This document shows, one piece after another, positions 25,307-33,632 of a DNA stretch of 64,000 nt. Origin of the DNA: Tahibacter aquaticus (GTDB taxonomy: Bacteria; Pseudomonadota; Gammaproteobacteria; Xanthomonadales; Rhodanobacteraceae). The position numbers and the translations under genes are program-made. The stretch covers positions 310,001 through 374,000 of the forward strand of contig NZ_SNZH01000002.1 in assembly GCF_004363655.1 (NCBI RefSeq). The letters run 5' to 3'. A model generated the notes under the pieces. It worked only from the letters and a program-made list of their open reading frames with translations, did no database searches and was not told where the DNA came from. Numbering within the stretch: position 1 is the first letter of the stretch; each line of letters begins with the position of its first letter.

Positions 25307-26392
25307 ATGGACATGGATACGCCCGATTCCGCACCGCCGGCGTCGTCACTTTCGCCCGAGCCTGTGACGCAGCCCCATTCACCGCCGCCGGCAGCGCGAA
25401 GCAAGCTCGCCGGCCTCGCCCTCGTTGCGGCATTGCTGGGCCTGGGCCTCGGTGCCGTCGCCCTGTGGCAGGCTGCCGCCGAGTCGCGCGGCAATGCCGC
25501 CACCGCCACCGAAATTGCCCTGGCCCGTACCGACATCGACGGCCTGCGCCGCCAGGTCGAGCAGGAGCGACGCGAACGCGAACAGCTGCGCCAGCGCCTC
25601 GGCGACGCCGACAGCATCAACAAGACCCTGCGCGAGGAAGTCCTCGGCGTATCCGAGCGTGCCCGCGTACTCGAAGACGCCATCGCCAACCTGGCGGACA
25701 AGCGCCTGTCCGGCCACGACGCGCTGCTGCTGAACGAGGCCGAGATGGTGCTGCTGCTCGCGCAGCAGCGTTTTGAACTTTTCCACGATGCGGCAGCAGC
25801 GCTGCGCGCCTATCGCATCGCCGACGAGGCCCTGGCCGCGTTGCAGGATCCGCTCTACGCCACCGCACGCGAAACCCTGGCGGTGGAACAGCGCAGCCTG
25901 GAACAGCTGAACCAGCCGGCCCAGGGCGCGGCCCTGGCCGAGCTGGCTGCGCTGCGCCAGCAAGTGGCGCAATTGCCGCTGGCCGCGGCGTTTGCCCGGC
26001 CCAGGGCCGAATCCGATACGCGCCTGTGGCGTGCGCTGGGGCAGTTCGTGCGCATCAGCCGCAGCGGCCCGGGCGGCATCGGCATGGCCGATCCCGCGCT
26101 GTCGCGCAATTTCGTCGGGCTGGAACTGCGTGCTGCCGAACTGGCCCTGCTCGAACGCAACGATGCGGCGCTGCGCGCTGCGCTGGCCCGCGCCGCGCAA
26201 CAGCTGAAGGACGGCTTTGACGCGAGCGATGCCGCCGTCGCCAGCGCCCTGGCCGGCCTGGACAAACTCGCCGGTGCCGGCGCACCGCCGCCGGCGCCCG
26301 TGCTGGGCGCTACCTTGAAGGAATTGCGCAACCTGCGTACCGCGCAGGGCCTGCAGTCGGCAACGCGCGCCGCCGGGGCGGGTACTCCATGA
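25307..26392 (+). CDS. hemX: HemX-family membrane protein
   Basis: 361 residues. One membrane helix at about 33-56 follows a Pro-rich cytoplasmic start. The rest is a long, highly charged coiled-coil (REREQLRQRLGDADSINKTL) and helical repeats, as in the HemX family. It is often annotated as uroporphyrinogen-III C-methyltransferase, but it lacks methyltransferase motifs; its role in the haem pathway is not well established. Its stop overlaps the next start (ATGA at 26389), so hemX and hemY are translationally coupled. Confidence 0.87.
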   Translation: MDMDTPDSAPPASSLSPEPVTQPHSPPPAARSKLAGLALVAALLGLGLGAVALWQAAAESRGNAATATEIALARTDIDGLRRQVEQERREREQLRQRLGDADSINKTLREEVLGVSERARVLEDAIANLADKRLSGHDALLLNEAEMVLLLAQQRFELFHDAAAALRAYRIADEALAALQDPLYATARETLAVEQRSLEQLNQPAQGAALAELAALRQQVAQLPLAAAFARPRAESDTRLWRALGQFVRISRSGPGGIGMADPALSRNFVGLELRAAELALLERNDAALRAALARAAQQLKDGFDASDAAVASALAGLDKLAGAGAPPPAPVLGATLKELRNLRTAQGLQSATRAAGAGTP

Positions 26393-27657
26393 GGTACTGG
26401 CTGGGTGGTTTGCTCCTGGTCGCGGCGATGCTGGCCGCGGCCTTCGGCTATCACTGGCTCGCCAGCGATCCGGGCTATGTATTGCTGCGGCTGGGCCAGA
26501 CCAGTTACGAAAGCACCGCCGTGGTCGCGTTCGTCCTGCTGGTCGTGCTGTGGGCGCTGATCGGCGTGCTCTGGCGCCTTGGCCGCTGGCCGTTGCGGCT
26601 ATGGTTCCGCCGCGTACGCCGCAAGAGCCGCGAGCGCCTGGCCAATGGCCTGGTCGCACTGGCGGAAGGGCGCTATCTGCGCGCCGAGAAGGAACTGGCG
26701 CGCGCCACCCAATACCGCGAACTGCGCGCTCCGGCCATGCTCGCCACCGCGCGTGCGGCCCTGGCCCTGGGCGAAACCGCGCGCGCCGAAGCAGCGCTGG
26801 ATGAAGCCGCCCAGACCGCCCCGGCCGCTGCGCTGGCCCTGCGCGCGCGGCTCAGGCGCGAGCGTGGCGAATCGGCCGAAGCGTTCCGCCTGCTCGCCGC
26901 CGAAGCCAAGACCACCAGCCTGGCGCCGTCGGCCTGGGTCGAATACATCGAGGCCGCACTGGCGACCGGCGAAGGCGATGCGGCGCTCGCGGCGCTGGCG
27001 CCGCTGGCACGTGGCCAGGCCTTGTCGGCATCGACCTTTGACGCGCTGGAAACGCGTGTACTGGCGGCGGCGCTGGCGCAGCAGCGCAGTGCCGACGGCC
27101 TCAATGCCCTCTGGGCCAGCCTGAGCCGCGGCCAGCGACGCGTGCCCGAGGCGCTGGCAGCCTATGCCACGCGCATGGCCCAGCTCGGCCAGCCGCTGCC
27201 CGGCATGAGCGAGATCGAAGCGCATCTGCGCAAGGACTGGTCGGATGTCGCCGTGCTGGCCTATGCCGGCCTGCAGGGCGCCGACACCGGTGCGCGCCTG
27301 CGTCAGGCCGAGGGCTGGCTCAAGCCGCATCCGAACAGCGTGGCCCTGCTGACCGCCCTGGGCCGGCTGTGCGTCGCCGGCAAGCTATGGGGCAAGGCGC
27401 GCGAATACCTGGAACGCGCACTCGCCATCAGCGAAACCGCGGCCAACTGGGAAGCCCTGGGCGACTGCCACAGCGGCGAAGGCAGCCACGACACGGCCGA
27501 GCAGTGCTATCGCAACGCGCTACGGCTGCATCGGGGCGAGGCCAGCGAAGCGCTACCCGGCCAGGGCCTGCCGCGCCTGGGCCTGGATACCAAGGCCGTA
27601 GTGGTCGAGGAACGCAGCGAACACGGCGTGCCGCGGCTGCCCGACCTGTCGCGCTGA
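26389..27657 (+). CDS. hemY: HemY-family inner-membrane protein with TPR-like repeats
   Basis: 422 residues. Two membrane helices near the N-terminus (about 5-22 and 42-64) with the HemY_N pattern GYVLLRLGQTSYESTAVVA, then helical TPR-like repeats to the C-terminus (e.g. ARATQYRELRAPAMLATARA). This is the proteobacterial HemY of the hemCDXY cluster, unrelated to the protoporphyrinogen oxidase also called HemY. The exact role in haem metabolism is unclear. It ends just before a REP-like repeat. Confidence 0.9.
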   Translation: MRYWLGGLLLVAAMLAAAFGYHWLASDPGYVLLRLGQTSYESTAVVAFVLLVVLWALIGVLWRLGRWPLRLWFRRVRRKSRERLANGLVALAEGRYLRAEKELARATQYRELRAPAMLATARAALALGETARAEAALDEAAQTAPAAALALRARLRRERGESAEAFRLLAAEAKTTSLAPSAWVEYIEAALATGEGDAALAALAPLARGQALSASTFDALETRVLAAALAQQRSADGLNALWASLSRGQRRVPEALAAYATRMAQLGQPLPGMSEIEAHLRKDWSDVAVLAYAGLQGADTGARLRQAEGWLKPHPNSVALLTALGRLCVAGKLWGKAREYLERALAISETAANWEALGDCHSGEGSHDTAEQCYRNALRLHRGEASEALPGQGLPRLGLDTKAVVVEERSEHGVPRLPDLSR

Positions 27658-27680
27658 AGCAACGTCGGCGCGGCGTCGCG

Positions 27681-27713
27681 TAAGGTGCGACGAGCGAAAG
27701 CAAATTGCACCGC
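27681..27713. repeat. REP-like palindrome copy
   Basis: A single diverged copy of the dispersed element (TGCGACGAGCGAAAG, then CAAATTGCACCGC), 23 bases after hemY and between converging genes. Confidence 0.65.
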
Positions 27714-27806
27714 AAGGTGCCGGCAGCGGCCTGCATCGCTCAAGCCGCCGGGCCGCTCGCAAGGTACTACTCCGACGACCGGCATCCGCATCGGCCGTTA
27801 GCCGCC

Positions 27807-28370
27807 TCAACGCCCTTCGGCGCTGACGCTCTGCAATCGTCCATTGTGGAAAGTGAGAATACGCAGCAGGCGGTTGTCGCCCAGGTCGTAGATCCACTCC
27901 TCGCGTTTCACCGGCGTATAGCGCTCGTTGCCGCGGCCGTCGCGGCGCACATTCGCTTCGCGCTGCAGCCGGCGCGTTGCCGGTTCGCCGCAATAGGCAA
28001 CGATTTCGCCGGCGCTGGTGCCGCTGGGAAAGGAGTCGAGATTGCAGCTGTCGCCGATCTCGTTGACGCCGTAGCCCAGGGTTTCCTCGCGCTCCAGCAG
28101 GCCGTTGCGGAACAGCAGGCGCACCATCAGCTTGCGTGGACCGAAGTTGTAGTACCAGGCGTCGTAGCGGTTCTCGACCTGGGTCTCGAACGGCCCGTCG
28201 GCTCCGCGCACGTCGTAGCTGGCAAATTCCTCGGTATAGAAAGGCACGCCGCAGCGGTCGCGCACGGCGAAATCGCGGTCGCCGTCGCTGATGACACGGG
28301 TACCGCAGCGCAGCGCCTGGGCGGGCGCCGCGACGAGCAACAACAGGCACAACAGGCTCAAGCGGTTCAT
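27807..28370 (-). CDS. DUF2845-family secreted protein
   Basis: 187 residues with a signal peptide ending PAQA. The mature start LRCGTRVISDGD, the later CGVPF and CGEPATRR repeats and the closing EEWIYDLGDNRLLRILTFHNGRL are the hallmarks of DUF2845, a periplasmic family common in gammaproteobacteria. The two CGxP half-repeats suggest a duplicated fold. Function is unknown. Its ATG overlaps the stop of the ferredoxin reductase gene (ATGA), so the two are coupled. Confidence 0.88.
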   Translation of the reverse strand: MNRLSLLCLLLLVAAPAQALRCGTRVISDGDRDFAVRDRCGVPFYTEEFASYDVRGADGPFETQVENRYDAWYYNFGPRKLMVRLLFRNGLLEREETLGYGVNEIGDSCNLDSFPSGTSAGEIVAYCGEPATRRLQREANVRRDGRGNERYTPVKREEWIYDLGDNRLLRILTFHNGRLQSVSAEGR

Positions 28371-29419
28371 AGGCCATGTATCCCGGCGCGGTTGCGCAAG
28401 ATTTGCGCCAGTACATCCGGCGCATAGTCGAAACTGTCGTAGTAAAGCCGGTCTTCACTCAAGCCCGCCGCGACAAAACTGCGCCGTCCCGCATCGATCA
28501 TTGCCGGCGGGCCGCTCATGTAGATGTCGAAACCGGACAGGTCTGCATGGTCTTCGATCACTGCCTCGTGCACCAGCCCGCAGCGCAGCCCCTGGGCGAA
28601 TTCCGCATCCGAGACAACTGGCGCGTAATGGAAGTTCGGCCATTGCTGCATCCACTGCTGCGGCAGCGCCGCCTGGTACAGATCATCGGCGCGGCGCGCG
28701 CCCCAGTAGAGCTGCAGCCCGCGTCGCGTGCCCAGGTGCAGGAAATGCTCGATCAGCGCCTTGACCGGCGCGAAGCCGGTGCCACCGGCGACGAAGATCA
28801 TCGGTCGCTCGGAATCTTCCCGCGGCACGAAAGTGCCCAGCGGGCCCTCCACCTGCAGTACTGCACCCAATTGCAGGCCATCGAACACATGGCCGGTAAA
28901 ACCGCCGCCGGCGACGTGGCGGATATGCAGTTCGATCTGCTCGTCGCCCTCGGGCGCGTTGGCGATGGAAAACGCGCGGCGCTTGCCTTCCGGCAGCAGC
29001 ACGTCGAGGTATTGCCCGGCCAGGCGATTGAGCCGCTCGCCGGGCGGCGGCTGCAGGATCAGCTGCATCACATCCGGCGCCAGCCGCGCCTTGCCGGTCA
29101 GGGTCAGCGCCAATACCCGGCGCGGCAGGTCGGCTACCGAAGCCACTTCCCGGGCCAGCAGAACCAGGTCGCTGGCCGGCACCGCCTGGCACAGCAGAAT
29201 CTGGTGGCGTGCCTGCTCGCTGGCATTCAGTGCGGCGGGCGGATTGCGCGGATAGTTCACTTCGCCCCGCACCAGGCTGGCCTTGCAACTGCCGCAGACG
29301 CCGGCAAGACAGGAATAGGGCAGGGCCAGGCCGGCGCGTTGGGCCGCTTCCAGTACGCTTTCGCCCGGCTCGACGGAAAAAGACTTTCCGCTGGCCTGCA
29401 AGGTGACGGTGTGACTCAC
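28367..29419 (-). CDS. 2Fe-2S ferredoxin/flavin oxidoreductase (CDP-6-deoxy-delta-3,4-glucoseen reductase-like)
   Basis: About 350 residues from a GTG at 29419, chosen because the family N-terminus (SHTVTLQASGKSF) begins there; an ATG at 29455 is an alternative. The N-terminal plant-type 2Fe-2S domain has the cysteines in SCLAGVCGSCKA and ILLCQA. Then come an FAD-binding barrel (RAFSIANAP) and an NAD(P) domain (VAGGTGFAPVKALIEH) ending in FDYAP. It would pass electrons from NAD(P)H through FAD to the iron-sulfur centre. Homologues are usually named after the ascarylose-pathway reductase, but no deoxysugar genes are nearby, so the partner is unknown. Confidence 0.85.
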   Translation of the reverse strand: MSHTVTLQASGKSFSVEPGESVLEAAQRAGLALPYSCLAGVCGSCKASLVRGEVNYPRNPPAALNASEQARHQILLCQAVPASDLVLLAREVASVADLPRRVLALTLTGKARLAPDVMQLILQPPPGERLNRLAGQYLDVLLPEGKRRAFSIANAPEGDEQIELHIRHVAGGGFTGHVFDGLQLGAVLQVEGPLGTFVPREDSERPMIFVAGGTGFAPVKALIEHFLHLGTRRGLQLYWGARRADDLYQAALPQQWMQQWPNFHYAPVVSDAEFAQGLRCGLVHEAVIEDHADLSGFDIYMSGPPAMIDAGRRSFVAAGLSEDRLYYDSFDYAPDVLAQILRNRAGIHGL

Positions 29420-29562
29420 TCGGGGATCCGCTGGAACGACGCCGCATTGTCGCATGCACAATGGCGTCGCAAGGGTCATATCCGCCATTGGCGTCCCGCG
29501 CCCTTCCGCCGCGCCGGCCCAGCCGGTCTAATCCGCTTTCGATCACAGGCGAGAACCCACCG

Positions 29563-30000
29563 ATGAGCATCTGGAAATCCCAGCCCGACCTCGACCGCAT
29601 CAACAGCTGGAGCGAAGGCACGGCCGCCACGGCCCTGGGCATTCGCATCAGCGAAATCGGCGACGACTACCTCTGCGGCACCATGCCGGTGGACGAACGC
29701 ACGCGCCAGCCCTTCGGCCTGCTGCACGGCGGCGCCTCGGTGCTGCTGGCTGAAACGCTGGGCAGCCTGGCGGCCAATCTGTGCCTGGAGGGGCAGAGCG
29801 AAGTGGCGGTCGGCCTGGACATCAATGCCAATCACCTGCGCGCCGTGCATTCGGGCCAGGTCACCGGCACGGCGCGGCCGCTGCATATCGGCCGCACCAC
29901 CCAGGTGTGGGAAATCCGCATCGTCACCGACGCCGGCGAGCTGTGCTGCATCTCGCGCCTGACCATGGCTGTGGTGCCGCGGCGCGACCGCCGCGCATGA
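29563..30000 (+). CDS. PaaI/MenI-type hotdog-fold thioesterase
   Basis: 145 residues from the ATG at 29563. The hallmark LLHGGASVLLAETLGS carries the catalytic-loop HGG and the acidic residue of the hotdog helix, and VGLDINANHLR is the usual following strand. This group hydrolyses aromatic or acyl-CoA thioesters (YdiI, MenI and PaaI relatives). The stop overlaps the start of the SrkA-like kinase gene (ATGA), making a two-gene unit. Confidence 0.88.
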   Translation: MSIWKSQPDLDRINSWSEGTAATALGIRISEIGDDYLCGTMPVDERTRQPFGLLHGGASVLLAETLGSLAANLCLEGQSEVAVGLDINANHLRAVHSGQVTGTARPLHIGRTTQVWEIRIVTDAGELCCISRLTMAVVPRRDRRA

Positions 30001-30941
30001 GCGCTGCGCCCTATGCCGACCTGACTCCCGAACGCGTACTCGCCGCCGTCGAAGCGCTGGACCTGCCCACCGACGGCCGCATGCTCGCCCTCAACAGCTA
30101 CGAAAACCGTGTCTACCAGATCGGCCTGGAAGACGCGGCGCCGGTCGTCGCCAAGTTCTATCGGCCCGGACGCTGGTCCGATGCCGCCATTGCCGAGGAA
30201 CACGCGTTTGCCGCCGAACTGGCCGCGGCCGAGTTGCCAGTGGTGGCGCCGCTGCTGCTGCACGGGCGCAGCCTGCACCACAGCGGCAGTCACCGCCTGG
30301 CGCTGTATCCGCGCCGCGGTGGCCGCGCGCCGTCGCTGGAATCGGCCGATCACCTGCAATGGATGGGCAGGCTGATCGCGCGCATCCATCTGATTGGCGC
30401 CCGCGAACGCTTCCAGCGGCGCGGTGCGATCGACCTGGATACCTTCCTGCATGCACCGCGCGCCGCGGTGCTGGCTTCGTCGTTGCTGCCGGTGCAGCTG
30501 CAGTCGCGCTATGCCGCGGCGGTCGACCAGCTCGAACCCGTCCTGCGCCAGCGTTTCGACCAGGTGCAGGCGCGCAGCCTGCGCCTGCACGGCGACTGCC
30601 ATCCCGGCAACGTGCTGTGGACCGACCACGGTCCGCATTTCGTCGATCTGGACGATGCGCGCCTTGGTCCTGCGGTGCAGGATCTGTGGATGCTCGCGAC
30701 GGACAGCATCGCGCTCAACCAGCTGCTGGAAGGCTATGCCGAGTTTCGCGATTTCGACTACGCCGAGCTGAGCCTGGTCGAACCGCTGCGCGCGCTGCGC
30801 CAGGTGCATTGGGCTGGCTGGATTGCGCAACGCTGGAACGATCCGGCTTTCCCGCAGGGCTTTCCGTTTGCCGGCGAAGCGCGCTGGTGGGAACAGCATG
30901 TCGGCGACCTCGCCGAAGCGGCGCAGCGCCTGCAGGAATAA
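29997..30941 (+). CDS. srkA: SrkA/RdoA-type stress-response kinase
   Basis: 314 residues of the aminoglycoside-phosphotransferase/kinase fold. The nucleotide-binding start is LNSYENRVYQIG with the lysine in VVAKFYRPGRWS. The catalytic loop is HGDCHPGNVLW and the metal-binding segment FVDLDDARLGP. All key positions are intact and the length is normal for YihE/SrkA, a cytoplasmic Ser/Thr kinase that protects cells under oxidative and envelope stress. Translationally coupled to the thioesterase upstream. Confidence 0.9.
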   Translation: MSAAPYADLTPERVLAAVEALDLPTDGRMLALNSYENRVYQIGLEDAAPVVAKFYRPGRWSDAAIAEEHAFAAELAAAELPVVAPLLLHGRSLHHSGSHRLALYPRRGGRAPSLESADHLQWMGRLIARIHLIGARERFQRRGAIDLDTFLHAPRAAVLASSLLPVQLQSRYAAAVDQLEPVLRQRFDQVQARSLRLHGDCHPGNVLWTDHGPHFVDLDDARLGPAVQDLWMLATDSIALNQLLEGYAEFRDFDYAELSLVEPLRALRQVHWAGWIAQRWNDPAFPQGFPFAGEARWWEQHVGDLAEAAQRLQE

Positions 30942-31049
30942 GGCCATGCAAAAAAGTCCCTGCGGTTTGAATCGAACGGCTTCGCCGCGCATGAATGCCG
31001 CCGCGGCATTTATTTGGCGGCGCCCGCGCGCTTGGTTACCCTTGCGCGG

Positions 31050-31889
31050 ATGAATGCCGCCGCCGACACCGCCGTGACCGCCAGCCGCCCGGACCGCCTG
31101 CGTCCCTTGCGCTATATCTGGCGCACGCCGCTGCTGCTTGTACACCTGCTAATTGCGCTGCCCCTGGCGATGCTGGTGATCAACCCGCTGGGTGCGCGCC
31201 TGCGCATCGGCGAGATGCGCCTGGACCACTGGATGACCTGCTGGTGGTCGCGCTGGCTGGTGCGCTGCTTCGGTTTCCGCCTGCGCCGCTACGGCGAGCC
31301 GCTGCCCGGCGCCACCTTGTTCGTCGCCAATCACCTGTCCTGGCTGGACATCGAACTGCTGCACAGCCAGGCCTTCATGTGCTTCGTGGCCAAGGCCGAA
31401 ATCGGCCGCTGGCCGCTGGTCGGCTGGCTGGCCAGCCGCGCCGGCACCATCTACCACCAGCGCGGCAGCGGCCATTCCCTGGCCGCGGTAATGGCCGTCG
31501 TGGTGGAACGCCTGCAGCAGGGCCTGCCGGTCGGCGTGTTTCCCGAAGGCGGCACCGGCGCCGGCGATCGCGTGCGCACCTTTCACGCGCGCATCTTCCA
31601 GGTGGCGCTGGATGCGGGCGTGCCGGTGCAGCCGGTGGCCCTGCGCTACGGTAACGACGGCAAGCAGGATCCGGCCGTTGCCTTCGCGCCCGGCGAGAGT
31701 TTCCTCGGCAATTTCCTGCGTGTGCTGGGCGGGCCGGGCATGAACGCTGAAGTGCATTTCTGTACACCGGTACCATTGGACGGCGAAGGCCGCCGCCGCA
31801 TCGCCGAGAACGCCCGCAGCGCGATCTGCGAGACGCTGGGCCTGCCGCTGGGCAACGAACGCAATGCCGCGGCTGCCGGTGACGACTGA
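31050..31889 (+). CDS. PlsC-type 1-acyl-sn-glycerol-3-phosphate acyltransferase family protein
   Basis: 279 residues from the ATG at 31050. An N-terminal membrane segment (LLVHLLIALPLAMLVI) precedes the acyltransferase domain. Motif I is NHLSWLD (His-x4-Asp) and motif III is FPEGGTG, both intact. It would acylate lysophosphatidic acid or a related lysolipid at the membrane. It could also be a paralogue acting on ornithine lipid or another lipid; the main plsC cannot be identified from this window. Confidence 0.85.
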   Translation: MNAAADTAVTASRPDRLRPLRYIWRTPLLLVHLLIALPLAMLVINPLGARLRIGEMRLDHWMTCWWSRWLVRCFGFRLRRYGEPLPGATLFVANHLSWLDIELLHSQAFMCFVAKAEIGRWPLVGWLASRAGTIYHQRGSGHSLAAVMAVVVERLQQGLPVGVFPEGGTGAGDRVRTFHARIFQVALDAGVPVQPVALRYGNDGKQDPAVAFAPGESFLGNFLRVLGGPGMNAEVHFCTPVPLDGEGRRRIAENARSAICETLGLPLGNERNAAAAGDD

Positions 31890-31983
31890 GGCCGGTGCCG
31901 CGGCCGGCTAAAATCACGCACCTCCGCCGTCAGCGCCGGCGAAGACTGAGCGGTTTCCCTCCTTCACTCTTCGATGCCAGCCC

Positions 31984-32973
31984 ATGCGTGCCACCGATTT
32001 CCGTCCTCATCGTCTGCTGCGCAATGCGCACCTGCAGTCCGTATTGGCTTCCAGCGGCATGCGCCGCTGGCTGTTCCGCGGCCGGCGCCAAGCGCTGGAA
32101 GCCGAGTCCAGCGAGCTGATCCTCGATTGCGGCGACGGCGTGCGCCTGCAGGGCTTCCACTCCGCCCAGCACGTACGCGCCGCGGCCCGCGGCCTTGTCG
32201 TGCTGCTGCATGGCTGGGAAGGCAGCGTGCAGTCGAGCTACCTGCTGCATACCGGCGCGCGGCTGCTAAGCGAAGGCTGGGACGTATTCCGCCTGAATTT
32301 CCGCGACCACGGCCAGACCCATCATCTGAATCCGGAAATGTTTCATTCCTGCCGCCTGGACGAAGTGGTCGGCGCGCTGCAGGAACTGGCGCGGCGCTTT
32401 CCGGCGCGTCCGCTCGCCGTGGTCGGTTTTTCCCTGGGCGGCAATTTCGCCCTGCGCGTGGCGCTGCGCGCCCCGGCGGCGGGCCTGCCGCTGAGCTATG
32501 CACTGGCGGTCTGCCCCGCCGTGCATCCACCGTCGATTCTCGATGCGATCGAAAACGCACCCTGGTTCTACCACGCCTATTTCATGCGCAAATGGCGCGA
32601 ATCGCTGCGCCGCAAACAGCGCCTGTTCCCCGATGCAGCGCGCTTCAGTGCGGCCGAACTGGGCACGTCCATGCGCGAGCTGACCGCCACCATGGTTGCG
32701 CGGCATACCGACTTCGGCAGCCTCGACGCCTACCTCGACGGCTATTCCATCGCCGGCGACAGGCTGGCCGATCTGGCGGTTCCGGCGACCATTCTCACGG
32801 CGTCGGACGATCCGATCATTCCCGTCCACGGGTTCCACCAGATGAAGCTTTCGTCCTGCACCGAGCTGGAGATTGCGCCGTCGGGTGGGCATTGTGGATT
32901 TATACGGGATTTCAGTTTGCGTAGCTGGACCGAGGATTTTATCGCGGATCGGTTGGGGAGGCTGGCGGCCTGA
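31984..32973 (+). CDS. YheT-family alpha/beta-hydrolase
   Basis: 329 residues. Hydrolase fold with LHGWEGSVQSSY near the oxyanion hole, the nucleophile elbow GFSLGGNFALR (Ser), an acidic residue in TASDDPIIPVHGF and the final His in SGGHCGF. The opening FRPHRLLRNAHLQSVLAS is the YheT/embryogenesis-associated hydrolase signature. The substrate is unknown, likely a lipid or ester. It lies 94 bases after the acyltransferase gene. Confidence 0.88.
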   Translation: MRATDFRPHRLLRNAHLQSVLASSGMRRWLFRGRRQALEAESSELILDCGDGVRLQGFHSAQHVRAAARGLVVLLHGWEGSVQSSYLLHTGARLLSEGWDVFRLNFRDHGQTHHLNPEMFHSCRLDEVVGALQELARRFPARPLAVVGFSLGGNFALRVALRAPAAGLPLSYALAVCPAVHPPSILDAIENAPWFYHAYFMRKWRESLRRKQRLFPDAARFSAAELGTSMRELTATMVARHTDFGSLDAYLDGYSIAGDRLADLAVPATILTASDDPIIPVHGFHQMKLSSCTELEIAPSGGHCGFIRDFSLRSWTEDFIADRLGRLAA

Positions 32974-33060
32974 GGGTTGGGGTGCCTCGGATGATGGGCT
33001 TGTGCATTTGGCGCCTGATCCAATGTCTCGTTTTTGTTGGCGCGAGGGCCGCAAGAATTC

Positions 33061-33089
33061 CCTGTCCCCCAAGCTTGCTTGGGGACAGG
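33061..33089. repeat. Hairpin repeat with CCCCAAGCTTGCTTGGGG core
   Basis: Stem CCTGT/ACAGG continued by CCCCAAGC/GCTTGGGG with one bulged C and a 2-base loop. The same core recurs at 33468-33497, and both copies are followed by G-rich text (GGGGTGAGGGG; GGGGGCGGGG). Confidence 0.75.
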
Positions 33090-33213
33090 GCTGGGGTGAG
33101 GGGCGGTGTCGGACCTTGCTTCGTTATCGGGTTTTTGGCGAAGGAGTCCGCCGTTGGCGGATGGTTGTTTGTGCACCTTTCGGCGCGATCCTCCAAGGAC
33201 ACCCCGGATGCCA

Positions 33214-33243
33214 CGGTTTTGGGCCATCCATGGCCCAAAACCG
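33214..33243. repeat. Perfect 13-bp palindrome
   Basis: Arms 33214-33226 and 33231-33243 (CGGTTTTGGGCCA and its complement) around a TCCA loop. No T-run follows. It could be a repeat element or a protein-binding site. Confidence 0.75.
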
Positions 33244-33467
33244 CGTGAGGCCGCTACGGCGGTCGGCGCACGGGATGTCCTGTCCCCCTGCTCCGACTCG
33301 CGGCCATCCCTGGCCGCGACCCTCCGGGCTTTTCCCTCCGCGGCCTCACCGCGGCATACGGGGGCCCCGGTAAGAAGCGCGCTTCCTGCGCGAAGAAGCA
33401 ACAGCAACTACCAAAGCAAAATCACGCCAACGCCAAGCCTGTAGCTGGCGACTTCTTGCTTTTGGCC

Positions 33468-33497
33468 CCTCTCCCCCAAGCTGGCTTGGGAGAGAGG
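33468..33497. repeat. Second copy of the CCCAAGC/GCTTGGG hairpin
   Basis: About 14-bp stem with one mismatch; the core CCCAAGCTGGCTTGGG is nearly the same as at 33061-33089. Confidence 0.7.
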
Positions 33498-33573
33498 CTT
33501 GGGGGCGGGGGCAGGCCGTCACACTGGCGATTTCAGCGGGTTTTCGCGATAGCTGTCGCGGGGCAATGACGAC

Positions 33574-33610
33574 ACCTTGCGGCGCAATTCGCTGCGCTCA
33601 TCGCGCCCTA
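33574..33610. repeat. REP-like palindrome copy
   Basis: Reverse-oriented copy of the dispersed element (ACCTTGCGGCGCAATTCG, then CTGCGCTCATCGCGCCCTA), 22 bases beyond the stop codon of the AAA ATPase gene. Confidence 0.75.
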
Positions 33611-33632
33611 TGTGAGCGCATAAACAAAGCGG

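Larger units (their letters stand above)
32974..33632. other. Noncoding region rich in palindromes
   Basis: No convincing gene is present; the open frames across it lack ribosome sites and family features. It holds two related imperfect hairpins (33061-33089 and 33468-33497), a perfect 13-bp palindrome (33214-33243) and a REP-like copy (33574-33610), listed separately. It looks like a pile-up of intergenic repeats between converging genes. Confidence 0.7.

Noticed and set aside
25307-26392. HemX as a true uroporphyrinogen-III methyltransferase
   Set aside because: No SAM-binding methyltransferase motifs are visible; the protein is one membrane helix plus a coiled coil.
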